From an uncultured Acetatifactor sp. (GTDB lineage Bacteria > Bacillota > Clostridia > Lachnospirales > Lachnospiraceae): 12,681 nucleotides of DNA. The stretch's first letter is position 1. The number at the start of each line of letters is the position of its first letter. The notes below the pieces were generated by a model. That model searched no databases, was not told the DNA's origin, and saw only the letters and a program-made list of their open reading frames with translations. The stretch spans positions 1 through 12,681 of the forward strand of contig CAJTXE010000074.1 of the NCBI GenBank assembly GCA_910580225.1, given 5' to 3'. Below are positions 7,195-12,681 of this stretch, piece after piece. The position numbers were made by a program, and so were the translations under genes.

Positions 7195-7226
7195 AAAGGC
7201 ATATGCAGCAAAGCACATGCCTTTTC
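7195..7226 (+). terminator. Hairpin terminator after the 801-residue gene, possibly bidirectional
   Basis: AAAGGCAT (7195-7202) pairs perfectly with ATGCCTTT (7217-7224), with a further internal GC/GC pair. A short T run follows (CCTTTTCT). On the minus strand the stem also ends in CCTTTCT, so it could serve readthrough from the Uma2 side. It lies 47 nt past the stop codon. The rest of 7148-7344 shows only a GC-rich stretch near 7261-7290 and no gene. Confidence 0.65.
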
Positions 7227-7344
7227 TATGCGCAGGCCCATCCGGAAGTTTACCGCTAAAGGGGCGCACGGGCCGCGCGGCGGGCAGGGCTAAAATCTCC
7301 CCTACTTGATTCCGGGTTATAAAATGGGAAAGCTTGTTACCGGT

Positions 7345-7896
7345 TTATAAATGCAGTTTCCGGAAATCAATCCATAAATCATCATAAATATTGGCTTTGA
7401 TCTTATCGGCAAATGAATAGATCGCAGGAGCAGAATCATGTTCCATGTCGTAAACCAGAACGGTCTGCTTCATAGGATCTACAATCCAATATTCTCTCAC
7501 ATTGGCAGACCGGTATAGAGATAATTTTGTATAATAATCCATTCGCCTGCTGCCAGGAGAAACGATTTCTATAATCCAGTCAGGAGCGCCGCTGCATCCA
7601 TGCTCATTGAGCTTATGCTTATCACAGACCACAGAAATATCCGGTTCCACATATTGGGAATCATCTGCAAAAAGGAAAACGCCAAAAGGTGCGGGAAAGA
7701 CCTCGCACTCCCCATTTCTGGCTCGAATATAATTTCCTGTTTCCAGATGCAGAAAAGACAGTATTCTTTGGTGCCTGGTGTTGGGCGGAGCCATATCATA
7801 AATCCGGCCGTCAATCAGTTCAGCCCTGCTGCCCTCCGGCAGGCTGTAGATGTCGTCAATGGTACAGACTTTCTCTTGTCCCAATGCAGGCGTCAT
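7345..7896 (-). CDS. Uma2 family protein (PD-(D/E)XK nuclease fold, DUF820)
   Basis: Predicted 183-residue protein covering the full Uma2/DUF820 fold. Diagnostic features: AELIDGRIYDM near residues 25-35 with Glu26; PDISVVCD with Asp86; DWIIEIVSP with Glu110; and YYTKLSLYRSANVREYWIVDP with Lys124. Asp86, Glu110 and Lys124 are in the positions expected for the nuclease active site, so it appears intact. The biological role of Uma2 proteins is unsettled; many bacteria carry numerous copies and the family is sometimes associated with mobile or defence contexts, but nothing here shows such a link. The start at 7896 is supported by AGGAAAGGAAG about 7-8 nt upstream. It lies 71 nt after the pyrophosphatase gene on the same strand, separated by a hairpin at 7936-7961. 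Confidence 0.88.
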   Translation of the reverse strand: MTPALGQEKVCTIDDIYSLPEGSRAELIDGRIYDMAPPNTRHQRILSFLHLETGNYIRARNGECEVFPAPFGVFLFADDSQYVEPDISVVCDKHKLNEHGCSGAPDWIIEIVSPGSRRMDYYTKLSLYRSANVREYWIVDPMKQTVLVYDMEHDSAPAIYSFADKIKANIYDDLWIDFRKLHL

Positions 7897-7935
7897 AGAA
7901 ACACTTCCTTTCCTGGTTATTGTATGCGGTTTGGT

Positions 7936-7961
7936 GCTGCCTATTCTTCGGAGCAGGCAGC
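7936..7961 (-). other. Hairpin between pyrophosphatase and Uma2 genes
   Basis: GCTGCCT and AGGCAGC form a perfect 7-bp stem with a 12-nt loop, 6 nt after the pyrophosphatase stop. No T run follows on the minus strand, so it is only a possible weak terminator or transcript 3'-end stabiliser. Confidence 0.45.
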
Positions 7962-7967
7962 TCCCTT

Positions 7968-8513
7968 CTATTCCTGCTGCCCCTCCGGCAGAAATTTCTT
8001 CTTATAATTCTCAATACAGTCCTCAATAACCTTCACGGCTTCCTGGGCACCGCCGAATTCGTTGACCACAGTGGTCTTTCCCTCCAGAAATTTATAGACG
8101 GAAAAGAAATGCTTCAGTTCCTCGAAAATATGTTTCGGCAGTTCCGAAATATCGGTATATTTCATGTAGGTAGGATCACCGTAGGGAATGGCGATGATCT
8201 TCTCGTCTCCCAGGCCGCTGTCCTCCATCCGCATGACGCCAATGGGATAACAGCGCACCAGAGTCAGGGGCTGTATGGCTTCCGAACAGAGCACCAGAAC
8301 ATCCAGGGGATCATGATCATCTCCGTAAGTTCTGGGAATAAAGCCGTAATTCATGGGATAATGGGTGGCCGTAAACAGGATCCTGTCCAGGATCAGCATC
8401 CCTGTCTCCTTGTCCAGTTCGTATTTCTTGTTGCTTCCCTTGGGTATTTCGATTACCGAAATGAAATCCGTGGGGAAAATTCTCTCTTCGCTGATGTCAT
8501 GCCAAATATTCAT
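7968..8513 (-). CDS. ppa: Inorganic pyrophosphatase, soluble class I
   Basis: Predicted 181-residue cytoplasmic enzyme that hydrolyses pyrophosphate to two phosphates with magnesium, pulling biosynthetic reactions forward. The metal-binding signature lies at about residues 63-71 (YGDDHDPLD), with the aspartates Asp66, Asp68 and Asp71 in the class I spacing. Upstream are the substrate-contact elements EIPKGSNKKYELDKETG and HYPMNYGFIPRTYGDD. The histidine inside the signature (DHDPLD) deviates from the strict PROSITE pattern; from memory it is seen in some clostridial and plant enzymes. The start at 8513 has AAGGAG 8 nt upstream, and the longer frame to 8621 adds only a low-quality arginine-rich leader that overlaps ptsI. 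It follows ptsI by 89 nt on the same strand with no terminator, so cotranscription is likely. Confidence 0.95.
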   Translation of the reverse strand: MNIWHDISEERIFPTDFISVIEIPKGSNKKYELDKETGMLILDRILFTATHYPMNYGFIPRTYGDDHDPLDVLVLCSEAIQPLTLVRCYPIGVMRMEDSGLGDEKIIAIPYGDPTYMKYTDISELPKHIFEELKHFFSVYKFLEGKTTVVNEFGGAQEAVKVIEDCIENYKKKFLPEGQQE

Positions 8514-8602
8514 CGCCTGTACTCCTTCCTGCCGGGAAGGTGTCTCCCTCTTCCGGCCCCTGACGGCAAATCGAATTGCTCCTATGACACTCCTGCGTTT
8601 CC

Positions 8603-10543
8603 TTACACAGGCGGCTGCCATTCCTTCTGCCGCGTCTTCCTATATTCGGAAACATCGGTTTCCAGGATAATCCTGCGAAGAGGCAGGATCCTTCCCGGAG
8701 ATACGGAGAGTTCATCCACCCCCATGGCAAGAAATTCCCTGGTCAGCGCCGGATCCGCCGCCAATTCTCCGCAGATACCTGCCCGGATACCTGCCTTATG
8801 GGCATTGTCCACCACCAGATGAATCATCCGCAGCACAGCGGGATGATAGGTATCCCGAAATCCGTCCAGTGCACTGTTCTGACGGTCCACAGCCAACAGA
8901 TACTGGGTCAGATCATTGGTTCCGATGCTGAAAAAATCCACTTCCACGGCCAGAAGATCACTGATAATGGCTGCGGCAGGGGTCTCAATCATAATCCCCT
9001 GTTCCGGATTCCCATAAGCCTCTCCCCGGGCATCCAGTTCCTGCTTTGCCTCTTCTACAAGCTCCCGGATCCTGCGGATCTCCTTCAAGCCGGTAATCAT
9101 GGGATACATAATTGCTATTTCTCCGTAAATACTTGCACGGAAAAGCGCTCTTATCTGGGTCTTGAAAATCTCCGGCCTGGTCAGGCAGATACGGATGGCC
9201 CGGCAGCCCAGAGCCGGATTCTCTTCCTTTTCCATCCCAAAATAACCGCATTCCTTATCCGCCCCGATATCCAGTGTGCGGATAACCACCCTCTTTCCGC
9301 CCATGGCCTCCGCCGCAGCGCGGTAGATCTGAAACTGTTCCTCCTCTGATGGAAAGTCCTCCCTCTCCAGGTACAGGAATTCACTCCGGAACAGCCCGAT
9401 TCCTCCTGCATCGTTCTGCAGCGCCGCATCCAGGTCTCTGATGTTTCCAATATTAGCATACAACAGGATAGGCTGACCGTCAAGGGTGATGTTTTGCCTG
9501 CCTTTCAGGGTCCGGAGAAGCTCTGCCCTCTCCTTTTCCGCATCCCGGGCCTTCCGCATTCTATGCTCCGTCTCTTCATCCGGGTCTATGTAGATCACCC
9601 CGGCCGTTCCGTCCACAATTCCTCTCTTCCCGTCCACACTGCCGTCCAGGGGAATCCCCGCCCCCACCACTGCGGGAATCCCCATGGTTCCGGCCAGAAT
9701 GGCAGTGTGGGAATACGGAGAACCCTGAACCGTCACAAGAGAAAGCACCCTGTCCCTGTCAAGCTGCACTGTCTCGGAAGGCGCCAGGTCTTCTGCCACA
9801 AGAATCACCGGTTCGTCAGCCCTGAAGCTTGTCTCTTTCCCGTTTTTAGAAAGGGCAGACCCAGATGCCGGTACTTCCCTGCCCTGAAAAACGCCAGGCT
9901 GACGTTCCGACATATCTTCTCCCTGAAGAGCACCAGGCTGACTCACTGATATATTCTCTCCCTGAAGAATGCCAGGCTGACTCACTGAAATTTCCTCTCC
10001 CTGAAGAATGCCAGGCAAACTCTCTGACATTCCCTCTCCTTGAAGAACGCCAGACAAACGCTCTGACATTTTCTCTCCCTGAAGAACGCCAGGCTGACTC
10101 TCTGATTTATTCTCTCCCTGAAGAACCGCAAGCAGACGCTCCGACACATCCTTCACATCCGCTGCCCGCTCTCTCATATATGCATCCTCCATGGCTGCAA
10201 ACATTCCTGCAAACTGGTCAGCTGTGCGGACCACCGCATATTCCGCATTGACGGACTGGCCCAGAATGATCTGCTCCACTTCCTTCCGGTAACCGCCGTC
10301 CTCCAGGATCATTCGGTGGATTTCAAATATGGCCGCATTGGTCTCCCCCACCTCCTGCAGGGCTTTCTCATACAATCCGTTCAAGTGAACCAGGGCTATG
10401 TCCGTGGCTTCCCGGTATCGCCGCACTTCCGCTTCCGGGTCTTTTACCTTCTCTTGATCTGCCTGTATCTTCTTTTTCCCATAAACCAGAACCCTGCCCA
10501 TGGCAATTCCGCCGCATACGCCTTTTCCATGATATACCTGCAT
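8603..10543 (-). CDS. ptsI: PTS Enzyme I (phosphoenolpyruvate-protein phosphotransferase) with an internal tandem-repeat expansion
   Basis: A 646-residue Enzyme I, which takes phosphate from PEP and passes it to HPr to drive sugar uptake. In order: the N-terminal start (YHGKGVCGGIAMGRVLVYGK), the helical HPr-binding domain, a repeat tract (residues 133-223), the phosphohistidine domain with active-site His279 in GSPYSHTAILAGTMGIPAVVG, and the PEP-binding barrel with GIGLFRSEFLYLERE, ENPALGCRAIR, GIMIETPAAA, FFSIGTNDLTQYLLAVDR and catalytic Cys591 in AGICGELAADP. All key residues are present, so it should be active. Usual length is about 540-575 residues; the excess matches the tandem repeat. 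The start is the ATG at 10543, with GGAGG 5 nt upstream; the GTG at 10549 overlaps that site. It lies downstream of fruK across a repeat-rich spacer and upstream of the pyrophosphatase gene. Confidence 0.95.
   Translation of the reverse strand: MQVYHGKGVCGGIAMGRVLVYGKKKIQADQEKVKDPEAEVRRYREATDIALVHLNGLYEKALQEVGETNAAIFEIHRMILEDGGYRKEVEQIILGQSVNAEYAVVRTADQFAGMFAAMEDAYMRERAADVKDVSERLLAVLQGENKSESQPGVLQGEKMSERLSGVLQGEGMSESLPGILQGEEISVSQPGILQGENISVSQPGALQGEDMSERQPGVFQGREVPASGSALSKNGKETSFRADEPVILVAEDLAPSETVQLDRDRVLSLVTVQGSPYSHTAILAGTMGIPAVVGAGIPLDGSVDGKRGIVDGTAGVIYIDPDEETEHRMRKARDAEKERAELLRTLKGRQNITLDGQPILLYANIGNIRDLDAALQNDAGGIGLFRSEFLYLEREDFPSEEEQFQIYRAAAEAMGGKRVVIRTLDIGADKECGYFGMEKEENPALGCRAIRICLTRPEIFKTQIRALFRASIYGEIAIMYPMITGLKEIRRIRELVEEAKQELDARGEAYGNPEQGIMIETPAAAIISDLLAVEVDFFSIGTNDLTQYLLAVDRQNSALDGFRDTYHPAVLRMIHLVVDNAHKAGIRAGICGELAADPALTREFLAMGVDELSVSPGRILPLRRIILETDVSEYRKTRQKEWQPPV
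9875..10147 (-). repeat. 39-bp in-frame minisatellite of seven units inside ptsI
   Basis: Seven contiguous 39-nt units encode 13-residue blocks (residues 133-223). The first unit, VSERLLAVLQGEN, is recognisably the native end of the HPr-binding domain. The next are KSESQPGVLQGEK, MSERLSGVLQGEG, MSESLPGILQGEE, ISVSQPGILQGEN, ISVSQPGALQGED and MSERQPGVFQGRE; a more degenerate VPASGS stretch follows. The DNA core CTTCAGGGAGA is kept in most units. No unit has a stop or frameshift, and 39 is a multiple of three. Confidence 0.95.
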
Positions 10544-10812
10544 CTCCACCTCCGGATACCCATCCCCATTGCGCTGTCTGCTCTCCCGTTGGTCCGCCGC
10601 TTCCCTTTTGTCCGCCTATTCGCCCGTTGCTCTCCGCTCTCCCGTTGCTCTGCCGACGCTTCCCTTTGTCCGCCTATTCGTCCGTTGCTCTATCCGCTCT
10701 CTCCTTGGCCTGTCGCCTCTTCCTTTCTCTGCCTGCCTTTTCTTGTTGGCCTGCCGCCTTTTTCTCTTGTCTGTCTGCGCCTCCGTTTCCCACGTCCGCC
10801 TGCTGCTCATGT
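10544..10812 (-). repeat. Purine-rich, tandemly repeated spacer between fruK and ptsI
   Basis: The minus strand is strongly purine-rich over about 10570-10800. Units of about 56-60 bp start at 10580, 10636 and, more degenerate, 10696. Shared blocks include GGCGAATAGGCGGACAAA-like and GGGAAGCG sequences and AGAGCAACGGGAGAGC. The region replaces the fructose EII and HPr genes often found between fruK and ptsI. No T-rich terminator is visible, so readthrough into ptsI is plausible. Confidence 0.7.
10616..10810 (-). CDS. Possible small basic ORF in the repeat spacer (doubtful)
   Basis: A 64-residue frame starts at the ATG 10810, 2 nt after the fruK stop, with GGAG (inside the last fruK sense codon and stop region) 5 nt upstream. 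The product would be highly charged and arginine/lysine-rich (MSSRRTWETEAQTDKRKRRQ at its start), with no hydrophobic core and no recognised family. Its composition is what any open frame through this purine-rich repeat DNA would give, and other minus-strand frames here are also open. The coupling to fruK is the only argument for translation. I list it so that the position is recorded; it may well be non-coding. Confidence 0.2.
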   Translation of the reverse strand: MSSRRTWETEAQTDKRKRRQANKKRQAEKGRGDRPRRERIEQRTNRRTKGSVGRATGERRATGE

Positions 10813-11721
10813 TCACTCCGCCAGCTGCCTGTATACGGCCATAACTTCCTCCCGGGTAGCCAGGAATTCCGAAAATGCGCTTGCGCTTCCGGCCGCCATC
10901 CCCATATGGAAGGCATATCTGTAGTCTTTCTTTCTCATCCATCCTGCCAGGAAGCCTGCCACCATGGAATCACCTGCCCCCACGCCGTTGATCAGTTTTC
11001 CCTTGGGCGCAGGCGCTTCATAGATATTCCCGTCTTCCGCCGCCAGAATCGCTCCCTCTCCTGCCAAAGAAACCAGGACATTGCCTGCCCCCATCTCCCG
11101 CAGCCTTTTCGCATAGGGAATCACCGCCTCCCTGTCAGCCAGTTCCACACCGAAAATCTCACCCAGTTCATGGTTGTTTGGTTTTACCAGAAAGGGATGA
11201 TATTCCAGTACCTTGACTAACAGCTCCCTTTCGGCGTCAACCACGGTCAGCACGGCTTTTCCGGACAGCCGCCTTAGAATCTCTCCATAGATATCATCCG
11301 GTACAGAACGGGGAATGCTTCCCGCCAGTACCAGTACGTCTCCCTCACCCAGAACGGCAAGCTTCTCCAACAGCTGCTCCAGTGCGTCCTTGCCGATTAC
11401 GGGTCCGCAGCCGTTAATCTCCGTTCCTTCTATAGACTTTAACTTCAGGTTGATTCTGGAGATTCCGCCAGGAACAGGGATGAAATCTGCCTTCACCCCC
11501 ATCTCTTCCACCCGTCGGACAATCTCCGCGCCTGTAAATCCCGCCGCAAACCCAAACGCCGTATTTTCCAGGCCCAGATTGCCCAGAACCATTGAGACAT
11601 TCAGGCCTTTCCCGCCGGGCAGGATCAGTTCGGAACTGGTGCGGTTTGTGGTGCCCGTTTTAAAATCCTCCACCGATACAATGTAATCCAGTGACGGGTT
11701 AAACGTAACTGTATAAATCAT
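10813..11721 (-). CDS. fruK: 1-phosphofructokinase (PfkB/ribokinase family)
   Basis: Predicted 302-residue sugar kinase that would phosphorylate fructose 1-phosphate to fructose 1,6-bisphosphate, the step after fructose uptake by the PTS. PfkB signatures: N-terminal TVTFNPSLDYIVSV (4-17), LPGGKGLNVS (34-43) and the C-terminal NGVGAGDSMVAGF (245-257) with catalytic base Asp251. Opening with TVTFNPSLDY and this overall form are typical of FruK/LacC-type enzymes; tagatose 6-phosphate kinase is the main alternative, and the neighbouring ptsI favours FruK. Length is normal. The start at 11721 has GGGAGG 6 nt upstream. A strong promoter lies about 100 nt upstream (11823-11851). No fructose EII gene is in the window. 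Confidence 0.9.
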   Translation of the reverse strand: MIYTVTFNPSLDYIVSVEDFKTGTTNRTSSELILPGGKGLNVSMVLGNLGLENTAFGFAAGFTGAEIVRRVEEMGVKADFIPVPGGISRINLKLKSIEGTEINGCGPVIGKDALEQLLEKLAVLGEGDVLVLAGSIPRSVPDDIYGEILRRLSGKAVLTVVDAERELLVKVLEYHPFLVKPNNHELGEIFGVELADREAVIPYAKRLREMGAGNVLVSLAGEGAILAAEDGNIYEAPAPKGKLINGVGAGDSMVAGFLAGWMRKKDYRYAFHMGMAAGSASAFSEFLATREEVMAVYRQLAE

Positions 11722-11761
11722 GTCCTGCCTCCCTGCGTATATTTCTTTATCATTTCCCTTT

Positions 11762-11775
11762 CAAATATGCATTTG
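11762..11775. promoter_or_regulatory. Palindrome in the fruK leader, candidate operator
   Basis: CAAAT and ATTTG arms flank a 4-bp centre (14 bp in all), about 40 nt upstream of the fruK start and downstream of the promoter. The position suits a repressor site, but the match is short and AT-rich. Confidence 0.3.
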
Positions 11776-11822
11776 CCTTCTTTCCTTTCAGAGACCTGAC
11801 AGCAAATTCCGTCCTGAATTCT

Positions 11823-11863
11823 ATTATAGATTCCTTTTCCGGCAAGATCAATGGCTTTGCCGG
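11823..11863 (-). promoter_or_regulatory. fruK-ptsI promoter with overlapping inverted repeat
   Basis: On the minus strand TTGATC (11851-11846) and TATAAT (11828-11823) are separated by exactly 17 nt. A perfect inverted repeat, CCGGCAA (11839-11845) and TTGCCGG (11857-11863), brackets the -35 box. Neither strand has a T run after the stem, so it is not a terminator. The position suggests an operator for a repressor or activator of fructose genes. It does not fit the cre consensus used by CcpA. Confidence 0.7.
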
Positions 11864-11907
11864 TAAAAATTCAAAACCTGCCCGTTACCGCCTGCCGTTC
11901 CCTTCGT

Positions 11908-11998
11908 TCACAGCAAAAAGAATGCTTTTGTACCCCCAAAGCTTCGCGGCAGAGGTTGTGTGAATGATTGCAGCAGGCTGTTACAAAGGAATAGGGAG
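11908..11998. repeat. Diverged copy of a hairpin-bearing intergenic repeat
   Basis: The plus strand from 11942 reads CTTCGCGGCAGAGG and matches 4376-4407 at 23 of 32 ungapped positions. Upstream in both places is a hairpin with CAAAA and TTTTG arms (here CAAAAAGAATGCTTTTG at 11914-11930). The minus strand contains a short frame reading QSFTQPLPRSFGGTKAFFLL that I associate with spurious small ORFs in Lachnospiraceae genomes; this is memory, not a search. It sits between the ANTAR gene and the fruK promoter. Confidence 0.5.
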
Positions 11999-12010
11999 AC
12001 CGGATCTCAA

Positions 12011-12595
12011 TTAAGAATATGTCCTGATGATTTCCTCCGCAATCGCACGCTTGGAGACACAGCGGTCCATGGCCTGTTTTTCTATGTAGCGATGGGCATT
12101 CGGTTCGTCCATCTTGATCTCGCTTATTAAAAGCCACTTTGCACGGTTTACAATGCGGATTTCTTCCATTTTTTCTTCAATAGAGAGCGTTTTCTTCTCT
12201 GCTCTGCGGAGCCGTTCCCTTGCGCTTGCCATCCAGCCCAGCGCTGTCATGATTGTCTGCCGGGAGATTGGCTTCGGGAGAGTGAAAACACCGTGCTCGG
12301 CCACTTTGTCATATAGTTCTGCATGAAGTTCCCCGCGGACCATCAGCAGGACTACGGTTCCTATTGAACCACATGCATCTATGGCGAATCTTGTCCCCAT
12401 ATCGTCAGGTAAGGGTGCGTTGACAATGACATAGTCGTATGCCCGCTGGACAAAAGCTCTTTTCGCGGCGCTGATGTTTGACACCACATGAACAGGCGCG
12501 TACTTGGATTCGGGGAGCAGCGCGGTGAGAGCGCTGTTTAAACTCTCTGCCGCAGAAACGATCAGAACACTGTATATCCGTTCTTTTAGACTCAT
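12011..12595 (-). CDS. ANTAR-domain response regulator with degenerate receiver
   Basis: Predicted 194-residue RNA-binding antiterminator. Residues 1 to about 115 have the receiver fold, ending in a conserved lysine motif (LPKPI, Lys108). A helical linker (about 120-140) leads to the ANTAR domain (about 138-192), which keeps the hallmark pattern EEKMEEIRIVNRAKWLLISE and then YIEKQAMDRCVSKRAIAEEII. ANTAR proteins bind paired hairpins in nascent mRNA and prevent termination, often in nitrogen or amine metabolism. The receiver is unusual: the acidic pair after the first strand is missing (VLIVSAAES), and the phospho-acceptor position reads VIVNAPLPDD, with Asn59 for Asp. Control by phosphorylation is therefore unlikely; AmiR is a precedent for phosphorylation-independent control. 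The start at 12595 has AGGAGG 8 nt upstream. It follows an upstream gene by 26 nt and is probably in its operon. Confidence 0.9.
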   Translation of the reverse strand: MSLKERIYSVLIVSAAESLNSALTALLPESKYAPVHVVSNISAAKRAFVQRAYDYVIVNAPLPDDMGTRFAIDACGSIGTVVLLMVRGELHAELYDKVAEHGVFTLPKPISRQTIMTALGWMASARERLRRAEKKTLSIEEKMEEIRIVNRAKWLLISEIKMDEPNAHRYIEKQAMDRCVSKRAIAEEIIRTYS

Positions 12596-12621
12596 CTTGT
12601 ACGCCTCCTATTCCAGTTCCT

Positions 12622-12681
12622 TTATGGATTGCAGTAGATGTCCAGGATGGCCCCGGGCACATGGGTCTTGATGAACTGGCT
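12622..12681 (-). CDS. C-terminal end of an unidentified gene cut by the window edge
   Basis: Nineteen codons read SQFIKTHVPGAILDIYCNP followed by TAA on the minus strand. The 26-nt gap to the ANTAR start, which contains that gene's AGGAGG, indicates a shared operon. The fragment is too short to identify. ANTAR regulators often sit with glutamine synthetase or other nitrogen genes, but I do not recognise this tail as any of those. Confidence 0.55.
   Translation of the reverse strand, partial: SQFIKTHVPGAILDIYCNP

Noticed and set aside
7272..7281. Perfect 10-bp GC palindrome GCCGCGCGGC
   Set aside because: Short and wholly G/C with no T run; it could arise by chance in this GC-rich stretch, so no feature is called.
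8514..8621. Extended start of the pyrophosphatase overlapping the end of ptsI
   Set aside because: The 36 extra residues are arginine-rich and unlike the family, while the ATG at 8513 has a well-placed AAGGAG.
9875..10147. Regularly spaced repeats considered as a CRISPR array
   Set aside because: The 39-bp units are contiguous with no unique spacers and lie in frame within ptsI, so this is a coding minisatellite.
11839..11863. Hairpin upstream of fruK considered as a terminator for the ANTAR operon
   Set aside because: Neither strand has a T run after the stem, and the -35 box lies within the loop; a regulatory site fits better.
12011..12681. Assignment of the upstream partial gene as glutamine synthetase because of the ANTAR neighbour
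   Set aside because: The 19 visible C-terminal residues do not resemble the glutamine synthetase tails I know; context alone is not enough.

Overview
The window looks like chromosomal DNA of a Clostridia-class Bacillota, most likely a Lachnospiraceae-type gut anaerobe. This is inferred from strong AGGAGG-type ribosome binding sites, sigma-A promoters (TTGATA/TTGATC with 17-nt spacers and TATAAT), the protein families present (an ANTAR regulator, fruK next to ptsI, class I pyrophosphatase, Uma2) and the style of the intergenic repeats. No rRNA, tRNA, CRISPR array or insertion-sequence transposase was seen.

Layout. Nearly all genes lie on the minus strand. From the left: a GNAT acetyltransferase (303-827), a TRIC/UPF0126 membrane channel (1078-1716), and an ABC exporter made of a large permease (1786-3357) and an ATPase (3350-4057). 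The exporter is preceded by the N-terminal stub of an XRE-type HTH repressor (4054-4188), whose stop codon overlaps the ATPase start. A near-consensus promoter (4295-4323) drives this set. The 4189-4741 interval holds that promoter, a palindromic element flanked by 8-bp direct repeats, a second broken XRE regulator, and a divergent promoter. That promoter serves the only large plus-strand gene, an 801-residue protein (4742-7147) with a barrel-like N-terminal domain, a chitobiase/hexosaminidase-type C-terminal domain and a discoidin-like tail. A hairpin terminator follows it.

The right half is again minus-strand. In transcription order: the last 19 codons of an unidentified gene at the window edge, an ANTAR regulator with a degenerate receiver (12011-12595), a repeat-bearing intergenic region, then fruK (10813-11721), ptsI (8603-10543), inorganic pyrophosphatase (7968-8513) and a Uma2 nuclease-fold protein (7345-7896). 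FruK and Enzyme I are both parts of PEP-dependent fructose uptake and use. The fructose EII permease and HPr genes that often accompany them are not here; a 268-bp purine-rich, tandemly repeated spacer lies between the two instead.

Most notable observations: (1) ptsI carries a 39-bp in-frame minisatellite of seven units between its HPr-binding and phosphohistidine domains. It appears to have grown from the native linker helix and lengthens the enzyme to 646 residues. (2) The ABC operon has kept only half of its HTH regulator, translationally coupled to the ATPase. (3) A hairpin-bearing intergenic repeat family has at least two recognisable copies and probably a third partial one in this window.
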